Below are positions 6,708 through 15,300 of a DNA stretch of 46,074 nucleotides, piece by piece. This stretch comes from Bacteroidales bacterium (GTDB lineage Bacteria; Bacteroidota; Bacteroidia; Bacteroidales; UBA932), in the NCBI GenBank assembly GCA_017445425.1, contig JAFSUF010000037.1, positions 1-46,074 of the forward strand. Direction: 5' to 3'. The position numbers were made by a program, and so were the translations under genes. The notes beneath the pieces are model-generated. The model had not been told where the DNA came from and did not search any database. It saw only the letters and a program-made list of their open reading frames with translations. Within the stretch, counting starts at the first letter, position 1, and each line of letters begins with the position of its first letter.

Positions 6708-7138
6708 GATTCTTTCATTTTTGCGTTTTCCGGACGGTCCAGCCAGGCCTGGAGGATAATGGCTGCCGATATCTTGTCAACCGCCTCCTTCTCGCGCCGG
6801 GCCATCTTCTTCATCCCGCCGTCTATCATTGCCCTGTGGGCCAGCACGGAAGTGAAGCGTTCGTCTTCCAAAGTTACCGGGATGTCAGGGAACTTTTTCT
6901 TCAACAGATTCAAAAAGGCATCGACGTCGCGGGCAGCCTCGCTGGGGGCACCGTTCAGATTAATCGGGTAGCCCACCACAAAGCGTATAATGGTCTCATT
7001 CTGGCCGTATTTTTGAAGATAATCTATTATATTTGCAGAATGGACCGTGTCCAGAGCCGTTGCAAACACCATCAGCGGGTCGCTTACCGCCAACCCGGTT
7101 CGTTTGCGCCCGAAATCGATACCGATTATTCTGTTCAT
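6704..7138 (-). CDS. ruvX: RuvX/YqgF putative pre-16S rRNA nuclease / Holliday junction resolvase
   Basis: A 144-aa protein from ATG 7138 (MNRIIGIDFGRKRTGLAVSDPL). RNase-H-fold features are visible: the first catalytic Asp in GIDFG, VVGYPINLNG, the second acidic residue in VTLEDERFTSVLA, and the C-terminal VDKISAAIILQAWLD. An upstream TTG would overlap the -7 box at 7145-7152, so the ATG is preferred. First gene of ruvX-def; divergent from the M23 peptidase. Confidence 0.93.
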   Translation of the reverse strand: MNRIIGIDFGRKRTGLAVSDPLMVFATALDTVHSANIIDYLQKYGQNETIIRFVVGYPINLNGAPSEAARDVDAFLNLLKKKFPDIPVTLEDERFTSVLAHRAMIDGGMKKMARREKEAVDKISAAIILQAWLDRPENAKMKES

Positions 7139-7144
7139 CGTCCG

Positions 7145-7152
7145 CAAATTTA
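7145..7152 (-). promoter_or_regulatory. -7 box of ruvX-def, 6 nt before the ATG
   Basis: The minus strand reads TAAATTTG (full consensus match). Only 6 nt separate it from the ruvX ATG, so the transcript is probably leaderless or nearly so. Confidence 0.5.
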
Positions 7153-7159
7153 ATGCATT

Positions 7160-7996
7160 ATGCCCAAAAATAGAAATACCTACGATTTTTCGGTGAGCGG
7201 CAGCGGCGGCAGTAAAAAGCTCTTTTCTTTCAAGGCAACTACCGGATGGGCCGTTGCAGCTCTGGCGGCAGTGATTATTGCGATAATGGCTCTCACATAC
7301 ATCCTGATAGATTTCACCCCGCTAAGGCAGACCGTCCGCGGCTACCCCACCAGGGAGAGTCGTGAGACAGCCCTGGAGAACCGGCTCCTGATTGATTCGC
7401 TTGAGAAACAGATTTCCCTATGGGCGTTCCAGGTGGGCAATATCCAGCGGGTTATGAGCGGGCGCGAACCCATAGACATGGACAGCATCGAGACCCTCCG
7501 CAACGACGAGGGCGAGGTTGACATATACGCTACCATGTACGCCCACCAAGATTCTGTGCTGAGAGGGCTCGTGGAGAAGGAAGCGGCTATGATAAGCCCC
7601 GGGAACGGACCTTACGCAGATTTAAACGGACTCAAGTTTTTCACCCCCGTTAAAGGAATGGTCACGGAGAGTTTTAACAAGGCAATAAACCATCTGTACA
7701 TTGATATAGCAGCGGAAGAGAACACCCCAGTTTACAGCATTCTGGACGGCACGGTGGTGAGCGCCGACTGGACCGAGGATTACGGCTACGTGATGATTAT
7801 CCAGCACGGGTACGATTTGATATCGGTTTACAAACATAATGAACGCCTGCTCAAGAAGGTTGGCGACAAGGTCAAGGCCGGCACCCCCATTGCTACGGTA
7901 GGCAACACCGGCAGGCTCTCCACCGGCAATCATCTCCACCTGGAGCTCTGGCATGCCGGAGAGGCAATCGACCCCGCAAAATTTATCAGCTTTTAA
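7160..7996 (+). CDS. membrane-anchored M23 (LytM) peptidase
   Basis: A 278-aa protein. It has a cytoplasmic N-terminus, one membrane helix (about residues 29-52), a periplasmic linker with helical stretches (residues 65-145), and a C-terminal M23 domain. Zinc ligands and catalytic residues are present: H178xxxD182 (HLYIDIAA) and H258xH260 (HLHLELW). This suggests an active peptidoglycan endopeptidase facing the periplasm, unlike the EnvC-like protein at 41359-42522. dxr starts 1 nt after its stop, so they form one operon. Confidence 0.92.
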   Translation: MPKNRNTYDFSVSGSGGSKKLFSFKATTGWAVAALAAVIIAIMALTYILIDFTPLRQTVRGYPTRESRETALENRLLIDSLEKQISLWAFQVGNIQRVMSGREPIDMDSIETLRNDEGEVDIYATMYAHQDSVLRGLVEKEAAMISPGNGPYADLNGLKFFTPVKGMVTESFNKAINHLYIDIAAEENTPVYSILDGTVVSADWTEDYGYVMIIQHGYDLISVYKHNERLLKKVGDKVKAGTPIATVGNTGRLSTGNHLHLELWHAGEAIDPAKFISF

Positions 7997-7997
7997 C

Positions 7998-9161
7998 ATG
8001 CAGAACGACGGCAAAAAGCATATCGCGATTCTTGGTTCCACCGGCTCCATAGGATGCCAGACACTGGACGTAATATCGCAGCACCCCGACCTGTTCCAAG
8101 TGGAACTGCTCACGGCCAACAACAACAGCGCCCTTCTCATAGAGCAAGCCCGCAGGTTCCAGCCTAACAGCGTTGTGATTTGTGACGAAAGTAAATACAG
8201 GGAGGTGTCCGCCGCCCTCGACAAAGAGGATATCAAGGTATTTGCCGGAATGGATTCTGTCTGCGACATAGTATCGGACAACACCATCGACATAGTGGTT
8301 GCGGCAATAGTGGGTTTTGCCGGGTTGCGCAGCGCCGTGGCTGCCATTAAGGCGGGCAAGACAGTGGCCCTTGCAAACAAAGAGACCCTGGTTGCAGCCG
8401 GGTCTCTGGTGATGTCTATGGCGATTCGGTATGGCGCCCGTATAGTCCCTGTGGACAGCGAGCACTCCGCCATCTTCCAGTGCCTGCAGGGCAACAGTGG
8501 TCGCGATGTGGAGAAACTGCTGCTCACCTGCTCAGGAGGGCCGTTCCTGCATAAGACCAAAGAAGAAATTGCACAGATGACCCCGGAGGCCGCCCTGAAG
8601 CACCCCCGCTGGAATATGGGGGCAAAGGTCACGATAGATTCTGCCAGTTTGATGAACAAGGGCTTGGAGATGATTGAGGCCCGCTGGCTGTTTGACATGC
8701 CTGCAGAGCGCATCGAGGTGGTGGTGCATCCGGAATCCATAATCCACTCCATGGTACTGTATCGCGACGGAGCGGTGATTGCGCAGTTGAGCGTGCCCGA
8801 TATGCGCATCCCAATACAGTATGCGCTGGGTTACCCGGAGCGGCTTGAATTGAATGCCAGCCGCATCAGTTTCCCAAAACTGGCACAGCTCACTTTCCTG
8901 GCTCCCGACACCAACCGCTTCCCCTGCCTGGATATCGCCCGCAGGGCTTTGGACCGCGGAGGTAACGCCGCCTGCGCCATGAACGCCGCAAATGAGGTGG
9001 CAGTGGCCGCATTTTTGCAGGGCAAGATCCCGTTCTCTGCCATTCCGGAGATTATTTCGGTGGCGATGTTCCGTACAGAGTTTGTGGCAAAACCCTCCCT
9101 GGACGACATCTATACCACCCATGGCCGCGCACTTGAGCTGGCCGCACAAATGATTGATTGA
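7998..9161 (+). CDS. dxr: 1-deoxy-D-xylulose 5-phosphate reductoisomerase
   Basis: A 387-aa protein from ATG 7998 (MQNDGKKHIAILGSTGSIG). The GSTGSIG NADPH loop, LANKETLV, the metal/substrate region PVDSEHSAIFQCLQG, and VHPESIIHSMV are all present. It catalyses the committed step of the MEP isoprenoid pathway, DXP to MEP, in the cytoplasm. Length is standard. It sits between the M23 peptidase and rseP in a plus-strand operon. Confidence 0.98.
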   Translation: MQNDGKKHIAILGSTGSIGCQTLDVISQHPDLFQVELLTANNNSALLIEQARRFQPNSVVICDESKYREVSAALDKEDIKVFAGMDSVCDIVSDNTIDIVVAAIVGFAGLRSAVAAIKAGKTVALANKETLVAAGSLVMSMAIRYGARIVPVDSEHSAIFQCLQGNSGRDVEKLLLTCSGGPFLHKTKEEIAQMTPEAALKHPRWNMGAKVTIDSASLMNKGLEMIEARWLFDMPAERIEVVVHPESIIHSMVLYRDGAVIAQLSVPDMRIPIQYALGYPERLELNASRISFPKLAQLTFLAPDTNRFPCLDIARRALDRGGNAACAMNAANEVAVAAFLQGKIPFSAIPEIISVAMFRTEFVAKPSLDDIYTTHGRALELAAQMID

Positions 9162-9175
9162 TAATTGAACTAAAG

Positions 9176-10597
9176 ATGATTGTTTTTGTCAAGATAATAC
9201 AGGTGATATTTGCCCTCTCCATTCTGGTGCTGGTGCATGAGTTCGGTCACTACACATTTGCCAAACTTTTCAAGACCAGGGTGGAGCAGTTCTACATGTT
9301 CTTCAATCCCAAATTCTCGCTGTTCCGCTGCAAGTGGTTCAACGGCAAGCTGCACACAAAGTTTTTCTCGAAGAACGACAAGCCGCTCCCTGCCGACAGC
9401 GACCTGAGCGTGCTGAGCGACGATGACTGGCGCAAATATCCCGACAACACAGAATACGGTATCGGATGGATTCCGCTGGGCGGCTACTGCGCCATTGGCG
9501 GAATGGTGGATGAGACCAAAAAGGCAGACGATCTGAGTAAAGAGCCGCAGCCCTGGGAACTGCGCACCAAGCCGGCTTGGCAGCGCTTCCTGATTATGTT
9601 TGGCGGCGTGCTGTTCAACTTTATACTCGCAATAGTCCTCTATGCCGCCATCCTCCATCACTGGGGCGAGGAGTATCTTCGCAACGAAGATGCTGTGTAC
9701 GGCATCGCTGTCAACGATCTTTCGCGAGAGATAGGTTTCCGCAACGGCGATAAGATCCTGAGCTTTGACGGGCGCGAGGTGGAAGATTTCTCACAACTGC
9801 AGGTAGAACTTGTACACTCCAGGGCTACGGAGGCGCTTGTGCTGCGCGGCCAGGATACCATCTCCATCAACATTGACGAATCTTTCCTTCCGCAGATGCT
9901 TAACTCACCCGGGATGTTCTCACTGGCATATCCCTTTGAGGTGGCCGGCTTTATGGAGAACTCCATAAACAAGGAGAGCGGGCTGCAGCCCGGTGACCGG
10001 GTGGTTGCCGTTAACGGAGAGGAGATGTCCCTTGTACCCGACATCCAGGAGGCCCTGCGCGCACACAAGGGCGATTCTATCCTGGTGGAGGTCAGCCGTG
10101 CCGGGCAGCGGCAGCAAGTAGGGCTGCAGGTGGACACCACCGGTATGGTACAGGTGATGCTGCAGAGTGACCTTACCAAGTTCTTCCACATCACCCGGAA
10201 CAAATACAAGTTTTTCCCGGCCATCCCGGCCGGCATCCGCAAGGCCTGCAACTATATTGGGAGCTATGTCAAGGACCTGGGGTTGATCTTCTCCCCCAAG
10301 ACCAAGGCATACAAGTCGGTGGGCAGCTTTATCACCATCGGGCGCATATTTCCCGGCACATGGGACTGGCAGCGGGTATGGTCGCTCACCGCGATGCTAT
10401 CAATAATGCTCGCCGTGCTCAATATCATCCCCATCCCCGGGCTGGACGGCGGGCACATCCTGTTTATCTTTGTGGAGATACTCACCGGGCGCAAACCCAG
10501 CGACAAATTCCTGGAAATAGCGCAGACTATTGGCATGATATTGCTTTTGGCGCTGATGGTGCTGGCGTTTGGAAACGATATCAGAAGTTTATTTTAA
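9176..10597 (+). CDS. rseP: RseP-type site-2 protease (M50)
   Basis: A 473-aa membrane protease from ATG 9176, 14 nt after dxr; an in-frame TTG at 9158 is less likely. The first membrane helix carries the zinc motif HEFGH (LVLVHEFGHYTFAK), and the third motif NIIPIPGLDGGH lies near the C-terminus in another helix. Two PDZ-like regions lie between (YGIAVNDLSREIGFRNGDKIL; ESGLQPGDRVVAVNGEEM). The family cleaves anti-sigma factors and signal peptides inside the membrane. The dxr-rseP adjacency is conserved in Bacteroidota. Confidence 0.95.
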   Translation: MIVFVKIIQVIFALSILVLVHEFGHYTFAKLFKTRVEQFYMFFNPKFSLFRCKWFNGKLHTKFFSKNDKPLPADSDLSVLSDDDWRKYPDNTEYGIGWIPLGGYCAIGGMVDETKKADDLSKEPQPWELRTKPAWQRFLIMFGGVLFNFILAIVLYAAILHHWGEEYLRNEDAVYGIAVNDLSREIGFRNGDKILSFDGREVEDFSQLQVELVHSRATEALVLRGQDTISINIDESFLPQMLNSPGMFSLAYPFEVAGFMENSINKESGLQPGDRVVAVNGEEMSLVPDIQEALRAHKGDSILVEVSRAGQRQQVGLQVDTTGMVQVMLQSDLTKFFHITRNKYKFFPAIPAGIRKACNYIGSYVKDLGLIFSPKTKAYKSVGSFITIGRIFPGTWDWQRVWSLTAMLSIMLAVLNIIPIPGLDGGHILFIFVEILTGRKPSDKFLEIAQTIGMILLLALMVLAFGNDIRSLF

Positions 10598-10619
10598 GTT
10601 GCTTTGAAACAATACTGAT

Positions 10620-11624
10620 ATGACTAAACGGATTATATTATACCTTTCTCTGGCGGCGGCGGTACTGGCCGGCTGTAAAGGCAAGGGCAAGGACGGAGAA
10701 AAGATTCTCCCCACCATCAGCGGCAAGGCCGGTGAGGTGGCAGTGGTATGCTCCAAGGTGGAATGGGAATCGGAACCGGGCAGCACCATCCGTACCCTGC
10801 TTGCGGCGGAAGTGCCCTATCTGCCTCAGGTCGAGCCTATGTACGACCTGTTCAACGTGCCCCAGCAAGCCTTCAACAAGGTATTCCAGGTGCACAGGAA
10901 CATCATCGTTATCAATACCGACAAAAAGATTGATAAGCCCAGGTTTTCGACCTGGACCGACGTGTGGGCTTCGCCCCAGCTGGTAATCCAGATTGACGCT
11001 CCCGACGGTTTGCGGGCGGCCGAGATAGTGGCAAAGCAGGGGAACAAGATCCTCGCCCTGCTGGAGCGGACAGAGCGCAACCGTATAATCAGCAACATCA
11101 ACAGTTTTGAAAACGCGGAGCTCCGCAAGCCGGTGAACGATATGTTCGGAGGCAGCCCCTGCTTTCCCAAGGGCTTTACAATCAAGAAGACTGCAGACAA
11201 CTTTATGTGGATATCCTATGAGCCGGCATATACGATCCAGGGCATCCTGATATGGAAATATCCATATACCGGCGAGGCTGACTTTACCGACGAGGCCCTG
11301 GCGGCAAAGCGCAACGAGATAACCAAAGAGCAGATTCCTTGCACTACGGAGGGGAGTTATATGATTCTCAATCCAGACATCTTCCCCGGCTACAGGACTC
11401 TCGACTACAAGGGGCGCAGCATCGCAGAACTCCGTGGCCTCTGGGAGGCATATAACGATTTTATGGGAGGCCCCTTTGTCTCGCACTCTTTCCTGACCCC
11501 GGACAATCAATATGTAATCACTCTGGATGGCTTTGTCTATGCCCCCAGATACGACAAGCGGAACTATCTGCGCCAGGTAGAAGCGGTGCTTTATTCCTTT
11601 GACTGGAACAATATTCCGGAATAA
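10620..11624 (+). CDS. DUF4837-family lipoprotein
   Basis: A 334-aa protein with a lipoprotein signal (AAAVLAGC, Cys 18). The body matches what I know of the Bacteroidota family DUF4837: EVAVVCSKVEWES, YLPQVEPMYDLFNVP, FQVHRNIIVIN, DVWASPQLVIQI, MWISYEPAYTIQGILIW, and VYAPRYDKRNYLRQVEAVLYSF near the end. Its biochemical function is unknown. It follows rseP after 22 nt and is probably in the same operon; this location is typical. Confidence 0.85.
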   Translation: MTKRIILYLSLAAAVLAGCKGKGKDGEKILPTISGKAGEVAVVCSKVEWESEPGSTIRTLLAAEVPYLPQVEPMYDLFNVPQQAFNKVFQVHRNIIVINTDKKIDKPRFSTWTDVWASPQLVIQIDAPDGLRAAEIVAKQGNKILALLERTERNRIISNINSFENAELRKPVNDMFGGSPCFPKGFTIKKTADNFMWISYEPAYTIQGILIWKYPYTGEADFTDEALAAKRNEITKEQIPCTTEGSYMILNPDIFPGYRTLDYKGRSIAELRGLWEAYNDFMGGPFVSHSFLTPDNQYVITLDGFVYAPRYDKRNYLRQVEAVLYSFDWNNIPE

Positions 11625-11636
11625 TAGGAAAATTAA

Positions 11637-11667
11637 TTTGCTTTAATACATTTTTTACATACCTTTG
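11637..11667 (+). promoter_or_regulatory. promoter of tRNA-Glu and rpsT
   Basis: TTTG at 11637-11640 and TACCTTTG at 11660-11667 with 19 nt between, 24 nt before the tRNA-Glu 5' end. Confidence 0.75.
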
Positions 11668-11691
11668 CACTCCCAAATTTGGGGGCACTTC

Positions 11692-11762
11692 GGTGGGTTC
11701 GTCTATCGGTAGGACACAAGATTTTCATTCTTGGAAGAGGAGTTCGATTCTCCTACCCACTA
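11692..11762 (+). tRNA. tRNA-Glu (anticodon TTC)
   Basis: A cloverleaf folds. The acceptor GGTGGGT pairs with ACCCACT (11755-11761), with a G1:U72 pair. The D arm is GTCT-ATCGGTA-GGAC. The anticodon stem CAAGA/TCTTG has loop TTTTCAT (anticodon TTC), and the T arm AGGAG/CTCCT holds TTCGATT. Discriminator A at 11762; CCA is not encoded. The G1:U72 end resembles tRNA-Glu of Bacteroides. rpsT starts 22 nt downstream. Confidence 0.95.
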
Positions 11763-11784
11763 CTTATTAATAAATATTAAAGTA

Positions 11785-12039
11785 ATGGCAAATCACGCAT
11801 CAGCAGACAAACGTTTCCGTCAAAGCGAGAAACGCAGATTGCATAACAAGTATTATGCACGCACAACCAGGAACGCCATCAAGGCGATCCGCAACACTAC
11901 AGACAAGGCAGCCGCAGAGCAGCTCGCACCCAAGGTATTTGCAATGATTGACAAACTTGCAAAAACCAACATCATTCATAAAAACAAAGCTGCGAATTTG
12001 AAAAGCGGTATCGCACTCCACATCAACAAAATGGCATAA
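11785..12039 (+). CDS. rpsT: 30S ribosomal protein S20
   Basis: An 84-aa, very basic helical protein from ATG 11785 ([33 protein letters not shown]...). The S20 signature KRxRQSEKRRxHN and the C-terminal [20 protein letters not shown] are clear. It binds 16S rRNA early in 30S assembly. It is probably cotranscribed with tRNA-Glu from 11637-11667 and is ended by the terminator at 12067-12100. Confidence 0.97.
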   Translation: MANHASADKRFRQSEKRRLHNKYYARTTRNAIKAIRNTTDKAAAEQLAPKVFAMIDKLAKTNIIHKNKAANLKSGIALHINKMA

Positions 12040-12066
12040 TTTGAGATTTTTGTCTCGACAGATACT

Positions 12067-12100
12067 CAAAAACTCCCCATATTCGGGGAGTTTTTGTTTT
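12067..12100 (+). terminator. rpsT terminator
   Basis: CAAAAACTCCCC, loop ATATT, CGGGGAGTTTTTG, then TTTT: a perfect 11-12 bp stem with a U-tract. It ends 9 nt before the radC ATG. Confidence 0.92.
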
Positions 12101-12108
12101 ATATGATT

Positions 12109-12807
12109 ATGGCCAACAATAGCATCAAAGATTGGAGAAGAGAAGAAAGACCGCGTGAAAAGATGCTCGAAAGGGGGGCGAACGCCCTGACCGACGCCGA
12201 ACTGCTGGCGGTGCTGATTCGCACCGGGAGCAACAACTCAAGCGCGGTGGACCTTGCACGTAAGCTGCTCGACGGAGCCGGCAGCTCTATCCGCGGCGTG
12301 TCAAACTATTCATTAAACAACTTCACAAGAATCAAGGGTATCGGTACGGCAAAGGCGTTGACACTGATGGCTGCCTTTGAAGCCGGGCGGCGGAGCATGG
12401 CCGCCGGCCGTGACTCTGAACTGGTCATTACCGATGCCCGCAGCGCCGTGGACCTGATCGCCCCACGGATTGCAAACCTCAACCACGAGGAGTGCTGGGG
12501 CATCTTCCTGAACCGGGCGAACAAGGTTATTGTAAAGGAGCGCCTCAGCAGCGGAGGTATCTCTTCCACAACGTTCGACGTGCGGATGGTGGTGAAGCGG
12601 GCGGTGGATACACTCGCCTCCGGCATCATCCTGATCCACAACCACCCCAGCGGCAACCCGGAGCCGGGAGAGAACGACCGCACCCAGACGGTCGCCCTGC
12701 GCAACGCCGCCGCACTGTTAGACATATCACTTCTTGACCACATAATCGTGGCCAGGAACAGGTATTTCAGTTTCAGCGAAGAAAACTACCGGAAGCGGCG
12801 GGGTTAG
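12109..12807 (+). CDS. radC: RadC/MPN-domain protein
   Basis: A 232-aa protein from ATG 12109 (MANNSIKDWRREERPREKML), matching the usual RadC start; ATG 12103 is also possible. A helix-hairpin-helix lies around residues 74-83 (RIKGIGTAKA). The C-terminal JAB/MPN domain has the zinc motif H177NH179PSGNPEPGEND190. Historically named a DNA repair protein, but its exact role is unsettled. Its stop overlaps the stop of the convergent rpoN by 3 nt (TTAG at 12804-12807 serves both strands). Confidence 0.94.
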   Translation: MANNSIKDWRREERPREKMLERGANALTDAELLAVLIRTGSNNSSAVDLARKLLDGAGSSIRGVSNYSLNNFTRIKGIGTAKALTLMAAFEAGRRSMAAGRDSELVITDARSAVDLIAPRIANLNHEECWGIFLNRANKVIVKERLSSGGISSTTFDVRMVVKRAVDTLASGIILIHNHPSGNPEPGENDRTQTVALRNAAALLDISLLDHIIVARNRYFSFSEENYRKRRG

Positions 12808-14222
12808 ATCTCCTTGCGCAGGCGGGCAATGGGTATGTTAAGCTGGTCGCGGTACTTTGCAACGGTACGGCGGGCTACATTATACCCCTTTGAAGAGAGC
12901 AGGTCCACAAGCTGCTCATCTGTCATCGGCTTGTGCTTGTCCTCTGACTTGATGCTCTCCGTCAGGATAGCCTTGATCTCGCGGGTAGAGGCCTCCTCGC
13001 CCGACTTGGTTACAAGCCCCTCAGAGAAAAAGTATTTGAGGGGATAGATACCAAAGTGGGTCTGCACATACTTGCAGTTTACCACGCGGGAAATAGTTGA
13101 GATATCCAGGCCGGTACTGTCGGCTATATTCTTGAGCACCATCGGCTTGAGCTTTGTCTCGTCGCCGTCTATGAAAAAGTCGTACTGGAAAGCGACTATG
13201 GCGTTCATGGTGTTCTGCAACGTTTTCTGACGCTGCTTGAGAGCCTCCACAAACCACTTTGCAGAGTTGAGCTTGGACTTTACAAACGACACCGCCTCTT
13301 TCTCCTGGCGGGAAGACTTGGTTGCGGCCTGCATGAGCAGCTCCGCATAGTTCTTGTTCACCCGCAGCTCGGGTATGTTGAACCGGGGCATCGTTATCAC
13401 GGGAACCCCGTCTTTGAGTTCGAGTATGAAATCGGGCACTATCTGCTGTGCCTGGTCGGAGTATGTGTCATCTATCTGGCCTCCCGGCTTCGGGTTCAGG
13501 CGGACAATCTCCTCAATGGCATCCTTGAGCTGCTGTTCATCTATGCCGAGTTTCTGGGTAATCTTGGGGTAGTGCTTCTTTGCCAGGGCGTCGAAACAGT
13601 CGGTCACTATCCGGCGGGCGTTCACCTGGCTGGGGGTAGGGTTGTCCACATCAAGCTGCAGCAAAAGGCACTCCCTGAGGTCACGGGCACCCACTCCGGC
13701 CGGCTCAAAGCTCTGTATCACCTTAAGTATCCCCTCCAGCTCTTCTACGGTGGTCTCTATGTTCAGTTTGAAAGAGATATCGTCGCACAGACTCTCCAGG
13801 TCGCGGCGCAGATAGCCGTCCTCCTCAAGCATGCCTATCATGAAGAGGGCTATTTGATAGCTGCGCTCGTCCAGTTTGCAGTATCCCAACTGGTTTTCCA
13901 GGTTCTGCTGTAAACTCTCCTTCACGGAGAAGGTATTGTACTGGGGTTTCTCGTCCTTTCCCTGATTGTTTACATAGAGCTTGTAAGAGGGTGTCGGATC
14001 GCTCCCTGCATATTCAGTTAAAGAAACGTTCTTGGGGGCCTCCTCTTCCGGGTTGTTCTCCTCCTCGGCCGCCTCGTCCAGCACCGGATTCTCCTCCAGC
14101 TCCTGCTGGACACGACGCTGCAACTCCAGCGTAGGCAGCTCCAGAAGCTTGATTGTCTGAATCTGAAGCGGCGACAGACGCTGGGTCTGCCTCAATTCCT
14201 GTGTCAAACCCTGCTTTGCCAT
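12804..14222 (-). CDS. rpoN: RNA polymerase sigma-54 factor
   Basis: A 472-aa protein with the RpoN layout. The Gln/Leu-rich activator-interacting N-terminus (QELRQTQRLSPLQIQTIKLLELPTLELQRRVQQELEENPVL) is followed by an acidic linker (about residues 50-75) and the core-binding domain. The C-terminal DNA-binding part holds the RpoN box ARRTVAKYRDQLNIP. It directs transcription from -24/-12 promoters with AAA+ activators; no activator gene is in the window. It is the last gene of lipoprotein-SPOR-rpoN. Confidence 0.96.
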   Translation of the reverse strand: MAKQGLTQELRQTQRLSPLQIQTIKLLELPTLELQRRVQQELEENPVLDEAAEEENNPEEEAPKNVSLTEYAGSDPTPSYKLYVNNQGKDEKPQYNTFSVKESLQQNLENQLGYCKLDERSYQIALFMIGMLEEDGYLRRDLESLCDDISFKLNIETTVEELEGILKVIQSFEPAGVGARDLRECLLLQLDVDNPTPSQVNARRIVTDCFDALAKKHYPKITQKLGIDEQQLKDAIEEIVRLNPKPGGQIDDTYSDQAQQIVPDFILELKDGVPVITMPRFNIPELRVNKNYAELLMQAATKSSRQEKEAVSFVKSKLNSAKWFVEALKQRQKTLQNTMNAIVAFQYDFFIDGDETKLKPMVLKNIADSTGLDISTISRVVNCKYVQTHFGIYPLKYFFSEGLVTKSGEEASTREIKAILTESIKSEDKHKPMTDEQLVDLLSSKGYNVARRTVAKYRDQLNIPIARLRKEI

Positions 14223-14223
14223 C

Positions 14224-14739
14224 TTACATAATTGGAAAGTTGATTTTTTCGCGTACGATAAAGCATGAAGGGTACGTACCCTTTATGGAGTTCATGAACC
14301 GGCGGGCCTCCTCTTTTGTGCGGAAGTCACCCACGGTAACCTTGAAATAGGGATTTTCATACTCCCTGTAAACGCTTATACCGGGGTGCTGTGCCTTGAA
14401 GCCTCCGGCGACCCGCTCCGACTGATTTCGGGCAGTCTGCTTGTTGTCAAAGAAGATGCGGACGCGATAACCCGTCGGCCGCTTGTGGGCATTATTAGCG
14501 ATGTGGCGCGACATTGCACCGGAAACAGCGGGAGTCTGGTCTATCACAATCTTCCCTTCGCGGGAGAAGGAGCCTTGTCCGCTTTTGAGCATCTGGAAGA
14601 TATCTTTACCGGCCAGGGTAGAATCCACCGCAGCGTGGTTGGCATAGGTAGAGTCCACTTCAACGGCAATATCGCTCTGGGCATAGCCGGAAAGTGCAAA
14701 TGCAAAAAAGGCAATCAGTATCAATATCGCTTTCTTCAT
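14224..14739 (-). CDS. secreted SPOR-domain protein
   Basis: A 171-aa protein with a Sec signal peptide (MKKAILILIAFFAFALSGYAQ). The C-terminal roughly 80 residues (YRVRIFFDNKQTARNQSERVAGGFKAQHPGISVYREYENPYFKVTVGDFRTKEEARRFMNSI) form a typical SPOR domain, which binds peptidoglycan stripped of stem peptides at division sites. The middle is short and unfamiliar. Its stop is 1 nt from the rpoN start, and its ATG overlaps the preceding lipoprotein's stop by 4 nt (14736-14739). Likely periplasmic. Confidence 0.88.
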   Translation of the reverse strand: MKKAILILIAFFAFALSGYAQSDIAVEVDSTYANHAAVDSTLAGKDIFQMLKSGQGSFSREGKIVIDQTPAVSGAMSRHIANNAHKRPTGYRVRIFFDNKQTARNQSERVAGGFKAQHPGISVYREYENPYFKVTVGDFRTKEEARRFMNSIKGTYPSCFIVREKINFPIM

Positions 14740-15248
14740 TTTTCCAGCATCTTTACAAAATCTTCAATCGGCACTTTGGTGCCGCTGAATCTCTTTCTGA
14801 GGCATCCGGCACCGATTGTGCAGTCGTAGCTCACCGTATAACCCTTCTCACCATAGTCAACCAGCGTCATCGCCGCCAGGCTCAGTGCAGAGAGAGGGTT
14901 GTCAAAGGTAATCTCCAAAGGGATTGACACCTCTTCGCTGCTATGGCGGTGCAGGGTGGGCTTATCCTCCCCCTTCTTGCCGTCAAAGACCACCTGGGCC
15001 ACCTCCTTGCCCCCCTTGGAATAAACCCGGGCAGAGAGCTTTTGCAGCGTTATGTCACGACATGAGGAGTTGTCGGCCTCCAGCTTAAGGTTTGTTCCAA
15101 GCGACAACTGGCCCGCGCCCAGATAGACGTTATCCAGGCTTGCAAGCTCGCAGCTGTTTATCTCAATCTGCTCGCTCAGCGGCGTACATGACACTGTGGC
15201 GGACGCGATTACGAAAACCAGTGCAGATATTTTGAAAAACCTCTTCAT
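14736..15248 (-). CDS. lipoprotein, possibly LEA14/WHy-like fold
   Basis: I take ATG 15248, which places a lipoprotein signal at the start (MKRFFKISALVFVIASATVSC, Cys 21); the 39 residues upstream in frame have no such logic. The 170-aa product has beta-rich repeats (LGTNLKLEADNSSCRDITLQKLSARVYSKGGKEVAQVVF ... EVSIPLEITFDNPLSAL) that resemble the LEA type 2/WHy immunoglobulin-like fold. That assignment is by pattern only. First gene of the operon with the SPOR protein and rpoN. Confidence 0.8.
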   Translation of the reverse strand: MKRFFKISALVFVIASATVSCTPLSEQIEINSCELASLDNVYLGAGQLSLGTNLKLEADNSSCRDITLQKLSARVYSKGGKEVAQVVFDGKKGEDKPTLHRHSSEEVSIPLEITFDNPLSALSLAAMTLVDYGEKGYTVSYDCTIGAGCLRKRFSGTKVPIEDFVKMLEK

Positions 15249-15255
15249 TCTTCTA

Positions 15256-15282
15256 CAAAGGTAATAATAAAAACTAACTTTG
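15256..15282. promoter_or_regulatory. divergent -7 boxes for the lipoprotein-rpoN operon and miaB
   Basis: The minus strand has TACCTTTG at 15256-15263, 7 nt before the lipoprotein ATG. The plus strand has TAACTTTG at 15275-15282, 18 nt before miaB. Neither has a clear TTG at the -33 position. Confidence 0.5.
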
Positions 15283-15300
15283 CGGTGTAATTTTTGCAAG

